Assembly (NCBI RefSeq): GCF_013816785.1
Contig: NZ_JACDDV010000004.1
Location: 19,304-83,303 of the forward strand
Length of the DNA: 64,000 bases
Reading direction: 5' to 3'
DNA from: Sphingomonas sp.
GTDB lineage: Bacteria; Pseudomonadota; Alphaproteobacteria; Sphingomonadales; Sphingomonadaceae
A program made the translations under genes and the position numbers. Each line of letters begins with the position of its first letter. The stretch's first letter is position 1. The notes beneath the pieces were generated by a model. It had not been told where the DNA came from, made no database searches, and was given only the letters and a program-made list of their open reading frames with translations. Positions 49,035 through 58,825 of this stretch are shown here, piece by piece.

Positions 49035-50636
49035 GTGAACCTGCCCACTGACGCCCCGCCGCGCTGGCACCCGCGCCTGATGCAGGCCGCGCTGGCGCTG
49101 CACGACAACCAGCTTCACGTCGCCGAACCGCTGCTCAAGGCGCATCTCAAGGATGATCCGTTCGACGCCAAGGCAATCCGCATGCTGGCCGAGTTGGCGT
49201 GGCGGATCGGGCGGCTGGCCGATGCCGAGCACTTGCTGCGCCGGGCGGTCGAGATTGCACCAGGCTTCACTGCGGCACGGGCGCAGCTGGCGCTGGTGCT
49301 CGGGCGGATGGGGCGGCCGGCCGAAGCGCTGCCGCTGCTCGACCTGCTGTTCGAGCAGGACGGCGAGGACATCGGCCATTTCAACCTGAAGGCCGCGACC
49401 GTCGCCCGGCTCGGCGATTTCGAGGAAGCGATCGCACTGTATGAGACGGTGCTCCAGCGCGCGCCGAAACAGCCGCGAGTGTGGCTCAGCTACGGTCATA
49501 TGCTCAAGACGGTCGGGCGGCAGGCCGAGGGCATCGCCGCCTACCGCCGTGCGATCGAGCTCAACCCGGCGCTGGGCGAGGCGTGGTTCAGCCTGTCGAA
49601 TCTGAAGACGGTGACGTTCGACGTGGGCGATGTCGCGGCAATGGAGGCGGCACTGGCCGATCACGCAGTGCGGGACGAAGATCGCTTCCACCTCGATTTC
49701 GCGCTGGGCAAGGCGATGCACGATGCGGGCAAGGCGCAAAAGGCCTTTGCCCATTATGCCGCGGGCAATGCGCTCCGACTGACACGCCACCCTTACGATC
49801 GCGAGAGGGTGCGTCGGTCGGTCGATCGCGCCATCTCGACCTATACAACCGAAGCGATTGCCGCTCGGCCCGGCGGCTGCACCGCGCCGGACCCTATCTT
49901 CATTGTCGGCATGCCGCGCGCGGGTTCGACGCTGGTCGAGCAAATATTGGCCTCCCACAGTCAAGTCGAAGGAACGTCGGAGCTGCCCGACCTGCCGTTG
50001 CTGGCGCGCAAGGTGACCGGCTATCCGCAGGGCGCGCTTGACCTTTCTGAAGGCGAGCGCGTCGCAATCGGCGAGCAATATCTGGAGCGTGCCTCGGTCC
50101 AGCGCCGCACGGACCGCCCCTATTTCATCGACAAGCTGCCCAACAACTGGCTTTTCGTGCCGTTCATCCAGCTGGTTTTGCCCAATGCGAAAATTATCGA
50201 TGCGCGGCGCCATCCGCTCGGCTGCTGCCTGTCCAACTACCGTCAGCATTTCGCGCGGGGCCAGGACTTTACTTACGATCTGACCGACGTCGGCAGCTAT
50301 TATGCCGAATATGTCCGGCTAATGGCGCATGTCGACGCGATCCTGCTTGGGAAAGTCCACCGCGTAATTTATGAGCAGATGGTCGACGACACCGAGGCCG
50401 AGGTGCGTGCGCTGCTCGCCCATGTCGGGCTTGATTACGAGCCGGGCTGCCTAGCTTTCCATGAGACTAAGCGGGCGGTGCGGACCGCGAGCTCGGAGCA
50501 AGTACGCCAGCCGATCTACCGACAGGCGACCGAGGATTGGCAGCGCTACGAAGCTTTCATCGAGCCATTGAAGGCGGCGCTCGGCCCGGTGCTCGACGCC
50601 TATCCCGGCGTCCCCGCGTCATTCGGGCAACGTTGA
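49035..50636 (+). CDS. TPR-repeat sulfotransferase
   Basis: N-terminal TPR-like repeats; 'DPIFIVGMPRAGSTLVEQILASHSQVEGTSELPDLP' sulfotransferase P-loop-like motif. Confidence 0.85.
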   Translation: MNLPTDAPPRWHPRLMQAALALHDNQLHVAEPLLKAHLKDDPFDAKAIRMLAELAWRIGRLADAEHLLRRAVEIAPGFTAARAQLALVLGRMGRPAEALPLLDLLFEQDGEDIGHFNLKAATVARLGDFEEAIALYETVLQRAPKQPRVWLSYGHMLKTVGRQAEGIAAYRRAIELNPALGEAWFSLSNLKTVTFDVGDVAAMEAALADHAVRDEDRFHLDFALGKAMHDAGKAQKAFAHYAAGNALRLTRHPYDRERVRRSVDRAISTYTTEAIAARPGGCTAPDPIFIVGMPRAGSTLVEQILASHSQVEGTSELPDLPLLARKVTGYPQGALDLSEGERVAIGEQYLERASVQRRTDRPYFIDKLPNNWLFVPFIQLVLPNAKIIDARRHPLGCCLSNYRQHFARGQDFTYDLTDVGSYYAEYVRLMAHVDAILLGKVHRVIYEQMVDDTEAEVRALLAHVGLDYEPGCLAFHETKRAVRTASSEQVRQPIYRQATEDWQRYEAFIEPLKAALGPVLDAYPGVPASFGQR

Positions 50637-50736
50637 ACCGACAATCGAGACATTTATGTCGCGTCAGTAGCGGTTCATCGTTGACAGGCGGCGGGGCCTC
50701 TGTCGCAATAGCGGCTTACTGGATGTGGGGGCATAC

Positions 50737-53295
50737 ATGACACTGGTTTCGATTCGGGCACTGACCCTTGGTTTGCTGACGTCGACCGCGCTCGCGGTGC
50801 CGGCTTTGGCCCAGACGGCCGCGGAACAGCCGTTGCCGCCCTCTGCTCCGGTGGCCGCACCCGTTTCGGACAGCGACAATCCCGACATCATCGTCACCGC
50901 GACCAAGCGCGAGGAGAGCTTGCAGGACGTTCCAGCCAGCATCCAGGCGATCGGCACCAAGCGGCTCGACCAGCTCAACATCTCCAACTTCGAGGATTAC
51001 ACCAAGCAGCTGCCGTCGGTGTCGTTCCAGACCGCGCAGCCCGGCCTGACCGTGGTCTACATGCGCGGCGTGGCGACCGGCGGTGACGGCAACCATTCGG
51101 GCTCGCTACCCTCGGTCGGCACTTATCTCGACGAGCAGCCGGTGACGACCATCGGCGGCACGCTCGACGTCCACATTTATGACGTCGCCCGGATCGAAAG
51201 CCTCGCCGGGCCGCAGGGCACGCTTTACGGCGCCTCGAGCGAGGCGGGAACGATCCGCATCATCACCAACAAGCCGGAGCTGGGGGTCACCTCGGGACGG
51301 GTTGACGGCGAGGTCAATACCGTCGCGCACGGCGGGATCGGCGGCAAGCTGGACGGAATGATCAACCTGCCGATCTCCGACAACATCGCGTTTCGGGGGG
51401 TCGCATTCTACCAGCATGACGCGGGTTACATCGACAATGTTTTCGGCTCGCGGACCTATTATATTTTCGACGACAGCATACCCGACGTTACGGTCAACAA
51501 CGCCGGGTTGGTAAAGAAGAATTTCAACGACCAGGACGTCTACGGCGGCCGGGCGGCGCTCAAGATCGACCTCAACGACAATTGGACGATCACGCCGACC
51601 ATCCTCCACCAAAACCTTAAGGCCAATGGCATTTTCGGTTACGATCCGAAGCTCGGCGACCTGAAAGTTGACCGGTTGTTCGACGAGGTGCGCAAGGACA
51701 AATTCACGCAAGGCGCACTGACGATCGAAGGCAAGATCGCCGATTTCGACGTCACCTATGCGGGCGCCTACCTCGATCGGAAGACGTTCACCACCAGCGA
51801 CTATAGCGATTATGCCGACGCCTATGACCAGCTCTATTCCTATTATGGCGGACTGGGTTATTTCTACTACCAGGATGCTGCCGGGAATAATATCGACCCG
51901 CGCCAGCACATCATCGCTACCGATCATTTCAAGAAACTAAGCCAGGAATTGCGTATTGCCTCGCCTGCAGACAAGCCGTTTCGGGTCATTGCGGGTGCTT
52001 TCTATCAGCGTCAGTCGAACTTCATTCATCAGGACTATCGGATCGACAATTTGGCCCCGCTGCTTTCTGTCAACGGCCTGCCAGGAACGCTATGGCTGAC
52101 CCAGCAGAAGCGCGTCGACAAGGACTATGCGCTGTTCGGTGAAGCAAGCTTCGACGTCTCGCCGAAGATCACACTGACTGCCGGTGGCCGATTGTTCAAA
52201 TATGACAATAGTCTGATTGGCTTCTTCGGATTCGGCAGGAATCCGGCTTTCTTTCAAGGCGCCGATGACAATCCGCCGCCCAATGCCGCGGGCAGCACGC
52301 GCACCGGGGTGGGCGGATGCTTCACCGTTGAAGGGATCACCTTGCGGCAGGCGCAACTCGAGGGCCGCAACACCACGTTGCTACCCGCAACGGTCACCGG
52401 GAGCCCGTGCACCGACTTAGCCGAATTCAAGGATGGAAAGCTGGTGCCCAAGCGCGCCAAGGATCATGGATTCACGCATCGCCTCAACGCGACGTGGAAA
52501 CCCAATGAAGACCTGCTGTTCTATGCGACCTGGTCGCGTGGTTTCCGACCCGGCGGAATCAATCGTCGGGCGGCCGTCATCCCATACGATGCCGACTTCC
52601 TCGGCAATTATGAACTCGGCTGGAAGGCGACCCTGGCCGACGGTCGGATCCGCTGGAATGGCGCCGTCTATCACCAACTGTGGAAGAAATTCCAGTTCAG
52701 CTTCCTCGGCGCGAACAGCTTCACCGAAATTCACAACGGAAACGACGCGAAGATCAACGGTGTCGAAACCGATTTCAACTATACCAGTGGCGGCCTCACG
52801 CTGAGTGCGGCGGCAGCTTATACCGACGCCAAGACGAAGGGGGTCATCTGCGCAGCCGATGGCGACGATGCGACCTGTTCAGGCAGCTTCGTCTCCGCGC
52901 CGAAGGGCACCCGCCTTCCGGTGACCCCGAAATTCAAGGCCACAGGCACCGCGCGCTATGCGTGGCCGGTCTTCGACAGCGCCCGCGCGCATGTTCAGGC
53001 CGGCGTTGCTTATCAAAGCTCCGCGCCCGCGACGCTGCGCACCGACATCGAATTGGTGGGAACTTTGGAGCATGTGAACCCGCGGGACTTTCTTGGGAAA
53101 ATCCGGGGCGCGACTCTGATTGATCTGGCGGCGGGCATCGATTGGCGGCGGTTCGACGTCGAGCTCTACGTCTCGAACCTGTTCGACAAGCGTAACGATC
53201 TGTCACGTTCCGTGGCCTGCGGCAGCTGCACGCGGACGCTGGTGGTCCCCGGAACGCCGCGCACGATCGGGCTGCGACTGGGGACAAAATTCTAG
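50737..53295 (+). CDS. TonB-dependent receptor
   Basis: Signal peptide, 'DIIVTATKREESLQDVPASIQAIG' plug start, 'GPQGTLYGASSEAGTIRIITNKP', C-terminal beta-strand ending in F. Confidence 0.93.
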   Translation: MTLVSIRALTLGLLTSTALAVPALAQTAAEQPLPPSAPVAAPVSDSDNPDIIVTATKREESLQDVPASIQAIGTKRLDQLNISNFEDYTKQLPSVSFQTAQPGLTVVYMRGVATGGDGNHSGSLPSVGTYLDEQPVTTIGGTLDVHIYDVARIESLAGPQGTLYGASSEAGTIRIITNKPELGVTSGRVDGEVNTVAHGGIGGKLDGMINLPISDNIAFRGVAFYQHDAGYIDNVFGSRTYYIFDDSIPDVTVNNAGLVKKNFNDQDVYGGRAALKIDLNDNWTITPTILHQNLKANGIFGYDPKLGDLKVDRLFDEVRKDKFTQGALTIEGKIADFDVTYAGAYLDRKTFTTSDYSDYADAYDQLYSYYGGLGYFYYQDAAGNNIDPRQHIIATDHFKKLSQELRIASPADKPFRVIAGAFYQRQSNFIHQDYRIDNLAPLLSVNGLPGTLWLTQQKRVDKDYALFGEASFDVSPKITLTAGGRLFKYDNSLIGFFGFGRNPAFFQGADDNPPPNAAGSTRTGVGGCFTVEGITLRQAQLEGRNTTLLPATVTGSPCTDLAEFKDGKLVPKRAKDHGFTHRLNATWKPNEDLLFYATWSRGFRPGGINRRAAVIPYDADFLGNYELGWKATLADGRIRWNGAVYHQLWKKFQFSFLGANSFTEIHNGNDAKINGVETDFNYTSGGLTLSAAAAYTDAKTKGVICAADGDDATCSGSFVSAPKGTRLPVTPKFKATGTARYAWPVFDSARAHVQAGVAYQSSAPATLRTDIELVGTLEHVNPRDFLGKIRGATLIDLAAGIDWRRFDVELYVSNLFDKRNDLSRSVACGSCTRTLVVPGTPRTIGLRLGTKF

Positions 53296-53310
53296 CGAGG
53301 GGAGGGTGTT

Positions 53311-53502
53311 ATGACCGCTCGTCCGTTTACGGTGATCGCCGCCGTGATCTTTCTCCTGATGGCGCTCCTGCATGCCTATCGCATCTTCACCCATTTCCAG
53401 GTGATCTTCGGCAGTCATACGATCCCGCAGGGAGTAAGCTGGATCGCCCTGGCAGTCACTGCCGGCCTCAGCTGGATGTTGTTCCGCGAAGCGCCGCGCT
53501 GA
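53311..53502 (+). CDS. small membrane protein
   Basis: 63 aa with two hydrophobic segments, directly downstream of the receptor. Confidence 0.6.
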   Translation: MTARPFTVIAAVIFLLMALLHAYRIFTHFQVIFGSHTIPQGVSWIALAVTAGLSWMLFREAPR

Positions 53503-53505
53503 GGG

Positions 53506-54606
53506 TCAGACGTTGAATTTGAAGTGGAGGATGTCGCCGTCCTTCACGATATAGTCTTTGCCTTCCTGGCGAAGCTTGCCCGCGTCGCGTGCGCCAGCTT
53601 CGCCGTTCAGTGCAATATAATCGTCATAGGCGATGGTTTCGGCACGGATGAAGCCGCGCTCGAAGTCGGAATGGATTTCTCCTGCCGCCTGGGGCGCGCG
53701 TGAGCCCTTTTCCACCGTCCAGGCCCGCGCTTCCTTGGGGCCGACGGTGAAGAAGGTAATCAGGTGGAGGAGGTCGTAGCCCGAGCGAATGACCCGAGCG
53801 AGGCCGGTTTCGTGCAGGCCCATTTCCTCGAGAAAGACCAACCGTTCATCCATCTCCATGATGACGAGGTCGGCTTCGATTGCCGCTGAGACCACCACCG
53901 CGTTGGCGCCCTCGGCTTTGGCCAGGTCGAATACTCTGGCGGAAAGTGCATTGCCCGCGGCGGCTTCGTCTTCGTTGACGTTGCAGACGTAAAGTACCGG
54001 CTTGGCGGTAATCAGCTGGGCCTGGGCGAAGACGCGCGCTTCCTCCTCGTCCCTGGGCTTGGTCAGCCGCGCCGGCTTGCCCTCGCGCAACAGATCGAGC
54101 GCCTGGCCGAGCACGCTCGCGCCGATCTTCGATTCCTTGTCACCCTGCTGCCCGCGCTTGACCAAATTGGGGATGCGCTTTTCGAGGCTTTCGAGGTCCG
54201 ACAGAAGCAATTCGGTTTCGACCACTTGGGCATCGGCGGTCGGATCGATGCGGTTGTCGACATGCTGGATGTCGTCATTCTCGAAGCAGCGCACGACGTG
54301 AACGATGGCGTCGACTTCGCGGATGTTACCGAGGAACTGGTTGCCGAGGCCCTCGCCCTGCGACGCGCCCTTCACCAGCCCGGCGATGTCGACGAAGGCG
54401 AGCTGGGTCGGGATGATCTTGGCCGATCCGGCGATCGCTGCCAGTTTGTCGAGGCGCGGGTCGGGGACCGCGACCTGGCCGACGTTGGGTTCGATCGTGC
54501 AGAATGGATAATTGGCCGCCTGCGCCGCCTGCGTCTCGGTCAGCGCGTTGAACAGGGTCGACTTGCCGACGTTGGGCAGGCCGACGATGCCGCATTTGAA
54601 ACCCAT
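53506..54606 (-). CDS. ychF: ribosome-associated GTPase/ATPase YchF
   Basis: '[43 protein letters not shown]', C-terminal TGS '[15 protein letters not shown]'. Confidence 0.97.
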   Translation of the reverse strand: MGFKCGIVGLPNVGKSTLFNALTETQAAQAANYPFCTIEPNVGQVAVPDPRLDKLAAIAGSAKIIPTQLAFVDIAGLVKGASQGEGLGNQFLGNIREVDAIVHVVRCFENDDIQHVDNRIDPTADAQVVETELLLSDLESLEKRIPNLVKRGQQGDKESKIGASVLGQALDLLREGKPARLTKPRDEEEARVFAQAQLITAKPVLYVCNVNEDEAAAGNALSARVFDLAKAEGANAVVVSAAIEADLVIMEMDERLVFLEEMGLHETGLARVIRSGYDLLHLITFFTVGPKEARAWTVEKGSRAPQAAGEIHSDFERGFIRAETIAYDDYIALNGEAGARDAGKLRQEGKDYIVKDGDILHFKFNV

Positions 54607-54686
54607 GAAATTGTCCATCCTTCTGGCGTCGTTGCGAGGAGCGAAGCGACGCTGGCAATGACGGAATGACGTTCCTTAGCCTCGCT

Positions 54687-55286
54687 TCAGGCGAAATTGA
54701 AGCTGACGCTAAGTCGATTGTCGCGTGTGGTCCCGGCCAGCACTTCGTGTCGCAGCCAGCTTTCCCACATCAGGAGGAGGCCGGTGCTCGGCTCGACGCT
54801 AGCGAATGGCCGCAACTCCTCTGGAGCGTCGTCGCGGCGGACCGGGGCGGCCATCATTAGCCCCAGTCGCGGATCTTCAAAGCGTATCGCGCCGCTGCCC
54901 GCCGGCGCTTCGACATAGAGCGTGCCGCTGAGGATCGAATGGGGATGGATGTGAGCGCTGTGATGCCCACCGGGCTTGAGCAAATTGACCCACAGGCTGT
55001 CGAGTTTCGGTTTACGGCCGAGGTCGAAGGCGAGTTCGTTCGCAACGATACTTGCATGGCGGACGAGCAGCCGCTGCAAGCTGGCGAAGGCCGGGTCGCG
55101 GCGAGGCAGGTCGTCGAGCGAGGCGTAGCTGGTGTAGCCGGGGTAGCCGTGCTCGCGGCTCCAGCGCCGGCCGGCGCCATCGTCGACCGCCAAGGTGCGG
55201 ATCGAATGGGCGAAGTCAGCGAGCAGTGGTGCATCGTCGAGCGTTGCCTCGTACAGCCGGGTGGCGAAGAGTGTGCGCATGGTCAC
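54687..55286 (-). CDS. putative 2OG-Fe(II) oxygenase (TIGR02466-like)
   Basis: 'HSAHIHPHSILSGTLYVEAPAGSGAIRFEDPR' ... 'RLSVSFNFA'. Confidence 0.8.
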   Translation of the reverse strand: MTMRTLFATRLYEATLDDAPLLADFAHSIRTLAVDDGAGRRWSREHGYPGYTSYASLDDLPRRDPAFASLQRLLVRHASIVANELAFDLGRKPKLDSLWVNLLKPGGHHSAHIHPHSILSGTLYVEAPAGSGAIRFEDPRLGLMMAAPVRRDDAPEELRPFASVEPSTGLLLMWESWLRHEVLAGTTRDNRLSVSFNFA

Positions 55287-55855
55287 TCGTCGCTTTGGCG
55301 CCGGGCAACGTCGCTCATGAAGCGTACTTCGTCGCTATCGGCGAGCCATTCGGCCTCGGCCGCGACGGCGCCGAGCAGATCGCTCAGCGCCTCCATCTCG
55401 CTCTTGGCGTAATTGCCGAGCACGTAAGGCGTGACCTTGTCCTTGTGGCCGGGGTGGCCGATGCCGATGCGGACGCGGCGGAAATCGGGGCCGAGGCCGG
55501 CATCGATCGAGCGCAGGCCGTTATGCCCGGCCAGCCCCCCGCCGATCCGCACCTTGACCTTCATCGGCGCGAGGTCGAGCTCGTCGTGAAAGGCGGTCAG
55601 CGCGTCGGGATCGAGCTTGTAGAAGCGCAGCGCCTGCTGCACCGCGTCGCCGCTGTCGTTCATGAAGGTTTGCGGCTTGAGCAGCAGCAGGCGGTGGCGG
55701 CCGATGCGGCCCTCACTGACCAAGCTGCGAAATCTCTTCTGCCACGGGCCGAAGCGATGCACCGCGGCGATCGCGTCGACCGCCATGAAGCCGACATTGT
55801 GCCGGTGCAGTGCATATTGCGCGCCCGGATTGCCGAGGCCTGCCCAGATTTGCAT
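55283..55855 (-). CDS. pth: peptidyl-tRNA hydrolase
   Basis: 'MQIWAGLGNPGAQYALHRHNVGFMAVDAIA', 'FMNDSGDAV', 'GGLAGHNGLRSID'. Confidence 0.96.
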   Translation of the reverse strand: MQIWAGLGNPGAQYALHRHNVGFMAVDAIAAVHRFGPWQKRFRSLVSEGRIGRHRLLLLKPQTFMNDSGDAVQQALRFYKLDPDALTAFHDELDLAPMKVKVRIGGGLAGHNGLRSIDAGLGPDFRRVRIGIGHPGHKDKVTPYVLGNYAKSEMEALSDLLGAVAAEAEWLADSDEVRFMSDVARRQSDE

Positions 55856-55864
55856 GAGACTTAC

Positions 55865-55982
55865 CTCCCAGCCCGCTTGCGGGAGGGGGCGGGGGAGGGA
55901 CTGTCGAGCGCGACGTGACGCATGGACAGGCCCTCCCCTTCGCCGCTCCGCGGCTCTTCCCCTCCCGCATGCGGGTGGGGAG
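55865..55982. repeat. cluster of GC-rich REP-like inverted repeats
   Basis: CTCCC..GCTTGCGGGAGGGGG..GGGGAGGG followed by CCCCTCCCGCATGCGGGTGGGG between pth and rplY. Confidence 0.5.
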
Positions 55983-55987
55983 CAGAT

Positions 55988-56671
55988 TTACCCTTCTTCG
56001 CCGCCCTTGGCCTCGGGCGCTTCGCCCTCTTCACCTTCGCCTTCCTCGCCAACAACCGGGACATCACCGGCTTCGGTTTCGGTGTCGCCCTCTTCCGACT
56101 TCATCGCCGACGGAGCGACGATCGTGGCGATCGTGAAGTCGCGATCGTCGATCGCCGACTTCGAGCCCTTCGGCAATTTGACGGACGAGATATGGATCGA
56201 ATCGCCGATGTCGAGGCCCGCGAGCGAAATCTCGATCTGGCCGGGAATCGACGAGGCCTCGCACACCAGCTCAAGGTCGTGGCGGACGATGTTGAGGACG
56301 CCGCCACGGGTGATTCCCGGGGCATCCTCTTCGTCGGTGAAGAACACCGGCACATTGACGTTGACTTCGCTATGCTCGCCGATGCGCAGGAAATCGACGT
56401 GGATCGGCCGGCTCGACACCGGGTGGAACTGGACGTCCTTGGGCAATGTGCGATGCGACTTGCCGCCGGCATCGACCATCACCACCGTATTCATAAAGTG
56501 GCCGTTCGACAGCATCTTGGTGAGGAGCTTCTCCTCGACATGCACCGACAACGGTTCTTTCTTGTCGCCGTAAATCACGGCAGGCACCCGGCCATCGCGG
56601 CGCAGTTCACGGGAGGCTCCCTTGCCAGCCCGTTCGCGCGCTTCGGCGGGCAGCGTCAGCTGTTCGCTCAT
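55988..56671 (-). CDS. rplY: 50S ribosomal protein L25/general stress protein Ctc
   Basis: '[35 protein letters not shown]'; acidic C-terminal tail. Confidence 0.94.
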   Translation of the reverse strand: MSEQLTLPAEARERAGKGASRELRRDGRVPAVIYGDKKEPLSVHVEEKLLTKMLSNGHFMNTVVMVDAGGKSHRTLPKDVQFHPVSSRPIHVDFLRIGEHSEVNVNVPVFFTDEEDAPGITRGGVLNIVRHDLELVCEASSIPGQIEISLAGLDIGDSIHISSVKLPKGSKSAIDDRDFTIATIVAPSAMKSEEGDTETEAGDVPVVGEEGEGEEGEAPEAKGGEEG

Positions 56672-56856
56672 CTCGCATATTCCTTCGTGTAAATGCCCCG
56701 CCACGCCTCCAGGGATGACCATGGGTGGGCAAGCGCGCGCCTATAAAGGCGGCGGGCGACAATGGCAAGTTGGGACCAACTTGGCGCGGGTCACGGCGAT
56801 CCGGTGCGCCGTGAGCAATTTCACGCGATTTGCAACGACCCCAAGGGTAACGCGAT

Positions 56857-57753
56857 TTACTGGATGCGCCTGACGTTGACGCCCTGTTTTTGGAGCAGCT
56901 TCACGACCGACTTGTCGCCGGCCAGGTGGCCGGCGCCGACCGCGACCAGCACCGTTCCCGGCTTGGCCAGGCGCCCCGTGACCCACCGCGCCCAATTGGC
57001 GTTGCGGCGTGCCAGCAGCGCGTCGAGCATTTCGGGCGAATCGTCGAGCTCGTCGTTGAATGACTTGGCCATTGCGGCGACGTTACCCTTGCTCCAGGCG
57101 GCGAGCATGGTGCCGAACTGCGCCTTCATGGTCGCCGGATCGTCGAGCACGCCGTCGAGAAACTCGCGCTGGGTGGCTTCCGACAGCTTGTCGAAAAAAC
57201 TTAGCTGTTCGGCATTCGTCTCCAGCTGGGCGATGGATTTGCCTCCCGCCTCGAACTGTTGCTTGAGCGCGGTCTCGACGCCCGACCCGCTATCGAGCCC
57301 GATCGCCTTGAACTGCGCGCCCAGCAGCAGGAAGCCCGCCGCCCAGGTCTCCAGCCGGTCGAAGGCGCGGGCAGGCAGACCACTGTTGGCGATCGCCTTG
57401 GCCAGCGCGGCGCGGCGCGCGGGCTTGACCCGCGCGGCAAGCGGCGGGAGACCGGGCGAGACCGCCAACTTGAACAGCTCGCCGATCGTCGTTTCGGGGT
57501 GCTTTTCATCGATCAGCGTTTCGACGACCAGCGTGTCGGAACCGGCCGCGGCCGCGTCGAACGCCGGGCTGCGCCACTTGGTCCCGGGCGGAAGCAGGTG
57601 AATCGTCCCGAACAAATAGATGGTGGTGTCGGCGTCGGCGACCTTCCACATCGCCGGGCGCGCGGTCGGCGGTGTGGCGGAGCCCGCGCCAGATGCGAAC
57701 AGCGCCATGCCCAATGCGGCAAGGCTGTTTCGGACGCGGTTCCAGATACGCAT
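56857..57753 (-). CDS. TraB/GumN family protein
   Basis: 'TTIYLFGTIHLLPPGTKWRSPAFDAA', 'ARRNANWARWV', 'VLVAVGAGHLAGDKSVVKLLQKQGVNVRRI'. Confidence 0.85.
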   Translation of the reverse strand: MRIWNRVRNSLAALGMALFASGAGSATPPTARPAMWKVADADTTIYLFGTIHLLPPGTKWRSPAFDAAAAGSDTLVVETLIDEKHPETTIGELFKLAVSPGLPPLAARVKPARRAALAKAIANSGLPARAFDRLETWAAGFLLLGAQFKAIGLDSGSGVETALKQQFEAGGKSIAQLETNAEQLSFFDKLSEATQREFLDGVLDDPATMKAQFGTMLAAWSKGNVAAMAKSFNDELDDSPEMLDALLARRNANWARWVTGRLAKPGTVLVAVGAGHLAGDKSVVKLLQKQGVNVRRIQ

Positions 57754-57916
57754 GGCAACTCCTCTGCCGATCCTTCGGCGCAAAAGCATGTAGGAACGAT
57801 GAATCCATTTGTCAGTGTCGTGCTCGCGCGTTTCCCGGGCGCCGTGCGACACTTGCCCGCCGTCCGGCGATGCGCCAAAGCCGCTGCGACTGTTCCGAAC
57901 CGGGGTTTCTGCACGC

Positions 57917-58825
57917 GTGGCCCAATCTGGCCCAACATTGTCTTTCCAGGATTTAATCCTGACCCTGCACCGCTATTGGGGGGAGCGCGGCTGCGTCATC
58001 CTGCAGCCCTACGACATGGAAATGGGGGCAGGGACCTTTCACCCGGCGACGGTGCTGCGTGCGCTCGGCCCCGACCCGTGGAAGTGCGCCTATGTCCAGC
58101 CGTGTCGCCGTCCGACCGATGGCCGCTATGGCGAGAACCCCAACCGGCTCGGCCATTATTACCAGTATCAGGTGATGCTGAAGCCAAGCCCGGCGGATTT
58201 GCAGGCGCTTTATCTGGGCTCACTCGATGCGATCGGGATCGATCCGCTGAGGCACGACATCCGCTTCGTCGAGGATGATTGGGAAAGCCCGACGCTCGGC
58301 GCGTGGGGGTTGGGCTGGGAAGTGTGGTGCGACGGGATGGAAGTGACCCAGTTCACCTATTTCCAGCAGGTCGGCGGGTTCGATTGCAAGCCGGTCGCGG
58401 GCGAATTGACCTACGGGCTCGAGCGACTGGCGATGTACATCCAGGGCGTCGACAATGTGTTCGATTTGAAGTTCAACGATGCCAAAGCTGAAGAGGGGGG
58501 CGTGAGCTACGGCGATGTGTTCCGCGACAATGAACGGCAAATGTCGAAATGGAATTTCGAGGTCGCCGATACCGAGTCGCTGTTCGACCTGTTCAAAAAG
58601 GTCGCGGCGGAAGCGGAGAATTGCCTGACCGCGCAACTGCCGATCCCCGCCTATGAGCAGGCGATCAAGGCGAGCCACATCTTCAACACGTTGCAGGCGC
58701 GGGGCGTGATCTCGGTCGCCGAGCGCCAGGCCTATATCGGCCGCGTCCGCGACCTGGCGAAAGGCGCCTGCGCGGCGTGGATGGAATATAAATACCCCTC
58801 TGCCTCAGCGGGAGAGGGGCCATGA
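57917..58825 (+). CDS. glyQ: glycine--tRNA ligase alpha subunit
   Basis: '[44 protein letters not shown]'; probable GTG start at 57917. Confidence 0.95.
   Translation: MAQSGPTLSFQDLILTLHRYWGERGCVILQPYDMEMGAGTFHPATVLRALGPDPWKCAYVQPCRRPTDGRYGENPNRLGHYYQYQVMLKPSPADLQALYLGSLDAIGIDPLRHDIRFVEDDWESPTLGAWGLGWEVWCDGMEVTQFTYFQQVGGFDCKPVAGELTYGLERLAMYIQGVDNVFDLKFNDAKAEEGGVSYGDVFRDNERQMSKWNFEVADTESLFDLFKKVAAEAENCLTAQLPIPAYEQAIKASHIFNTLQARGVISVAERQAYIGRVRDLAKGACAAWMEYKYPSASAGEGP
58797..58820. repeat. REP-like inverted repeat at glyQ 3' end / glyS ribosome binding region
   Basis: CCCCTC..CC..GG..GAGGGG spanning the last codons of glyQ. Confidence 0.45.

Noticed and set aside
48960-50249. 429-aa minus-strand ORF antisense to the TPR-sulfotransferase
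   Set aside because: Shadow ORF; no motif, and the plus strand has a convincing protein.
50637-50736. Cobalamin or other riboswitch upstream of the TonB-dependent receptor
   Set aside because: Only about 100 bp and no B12-box or other recognisable aptamer sequence.
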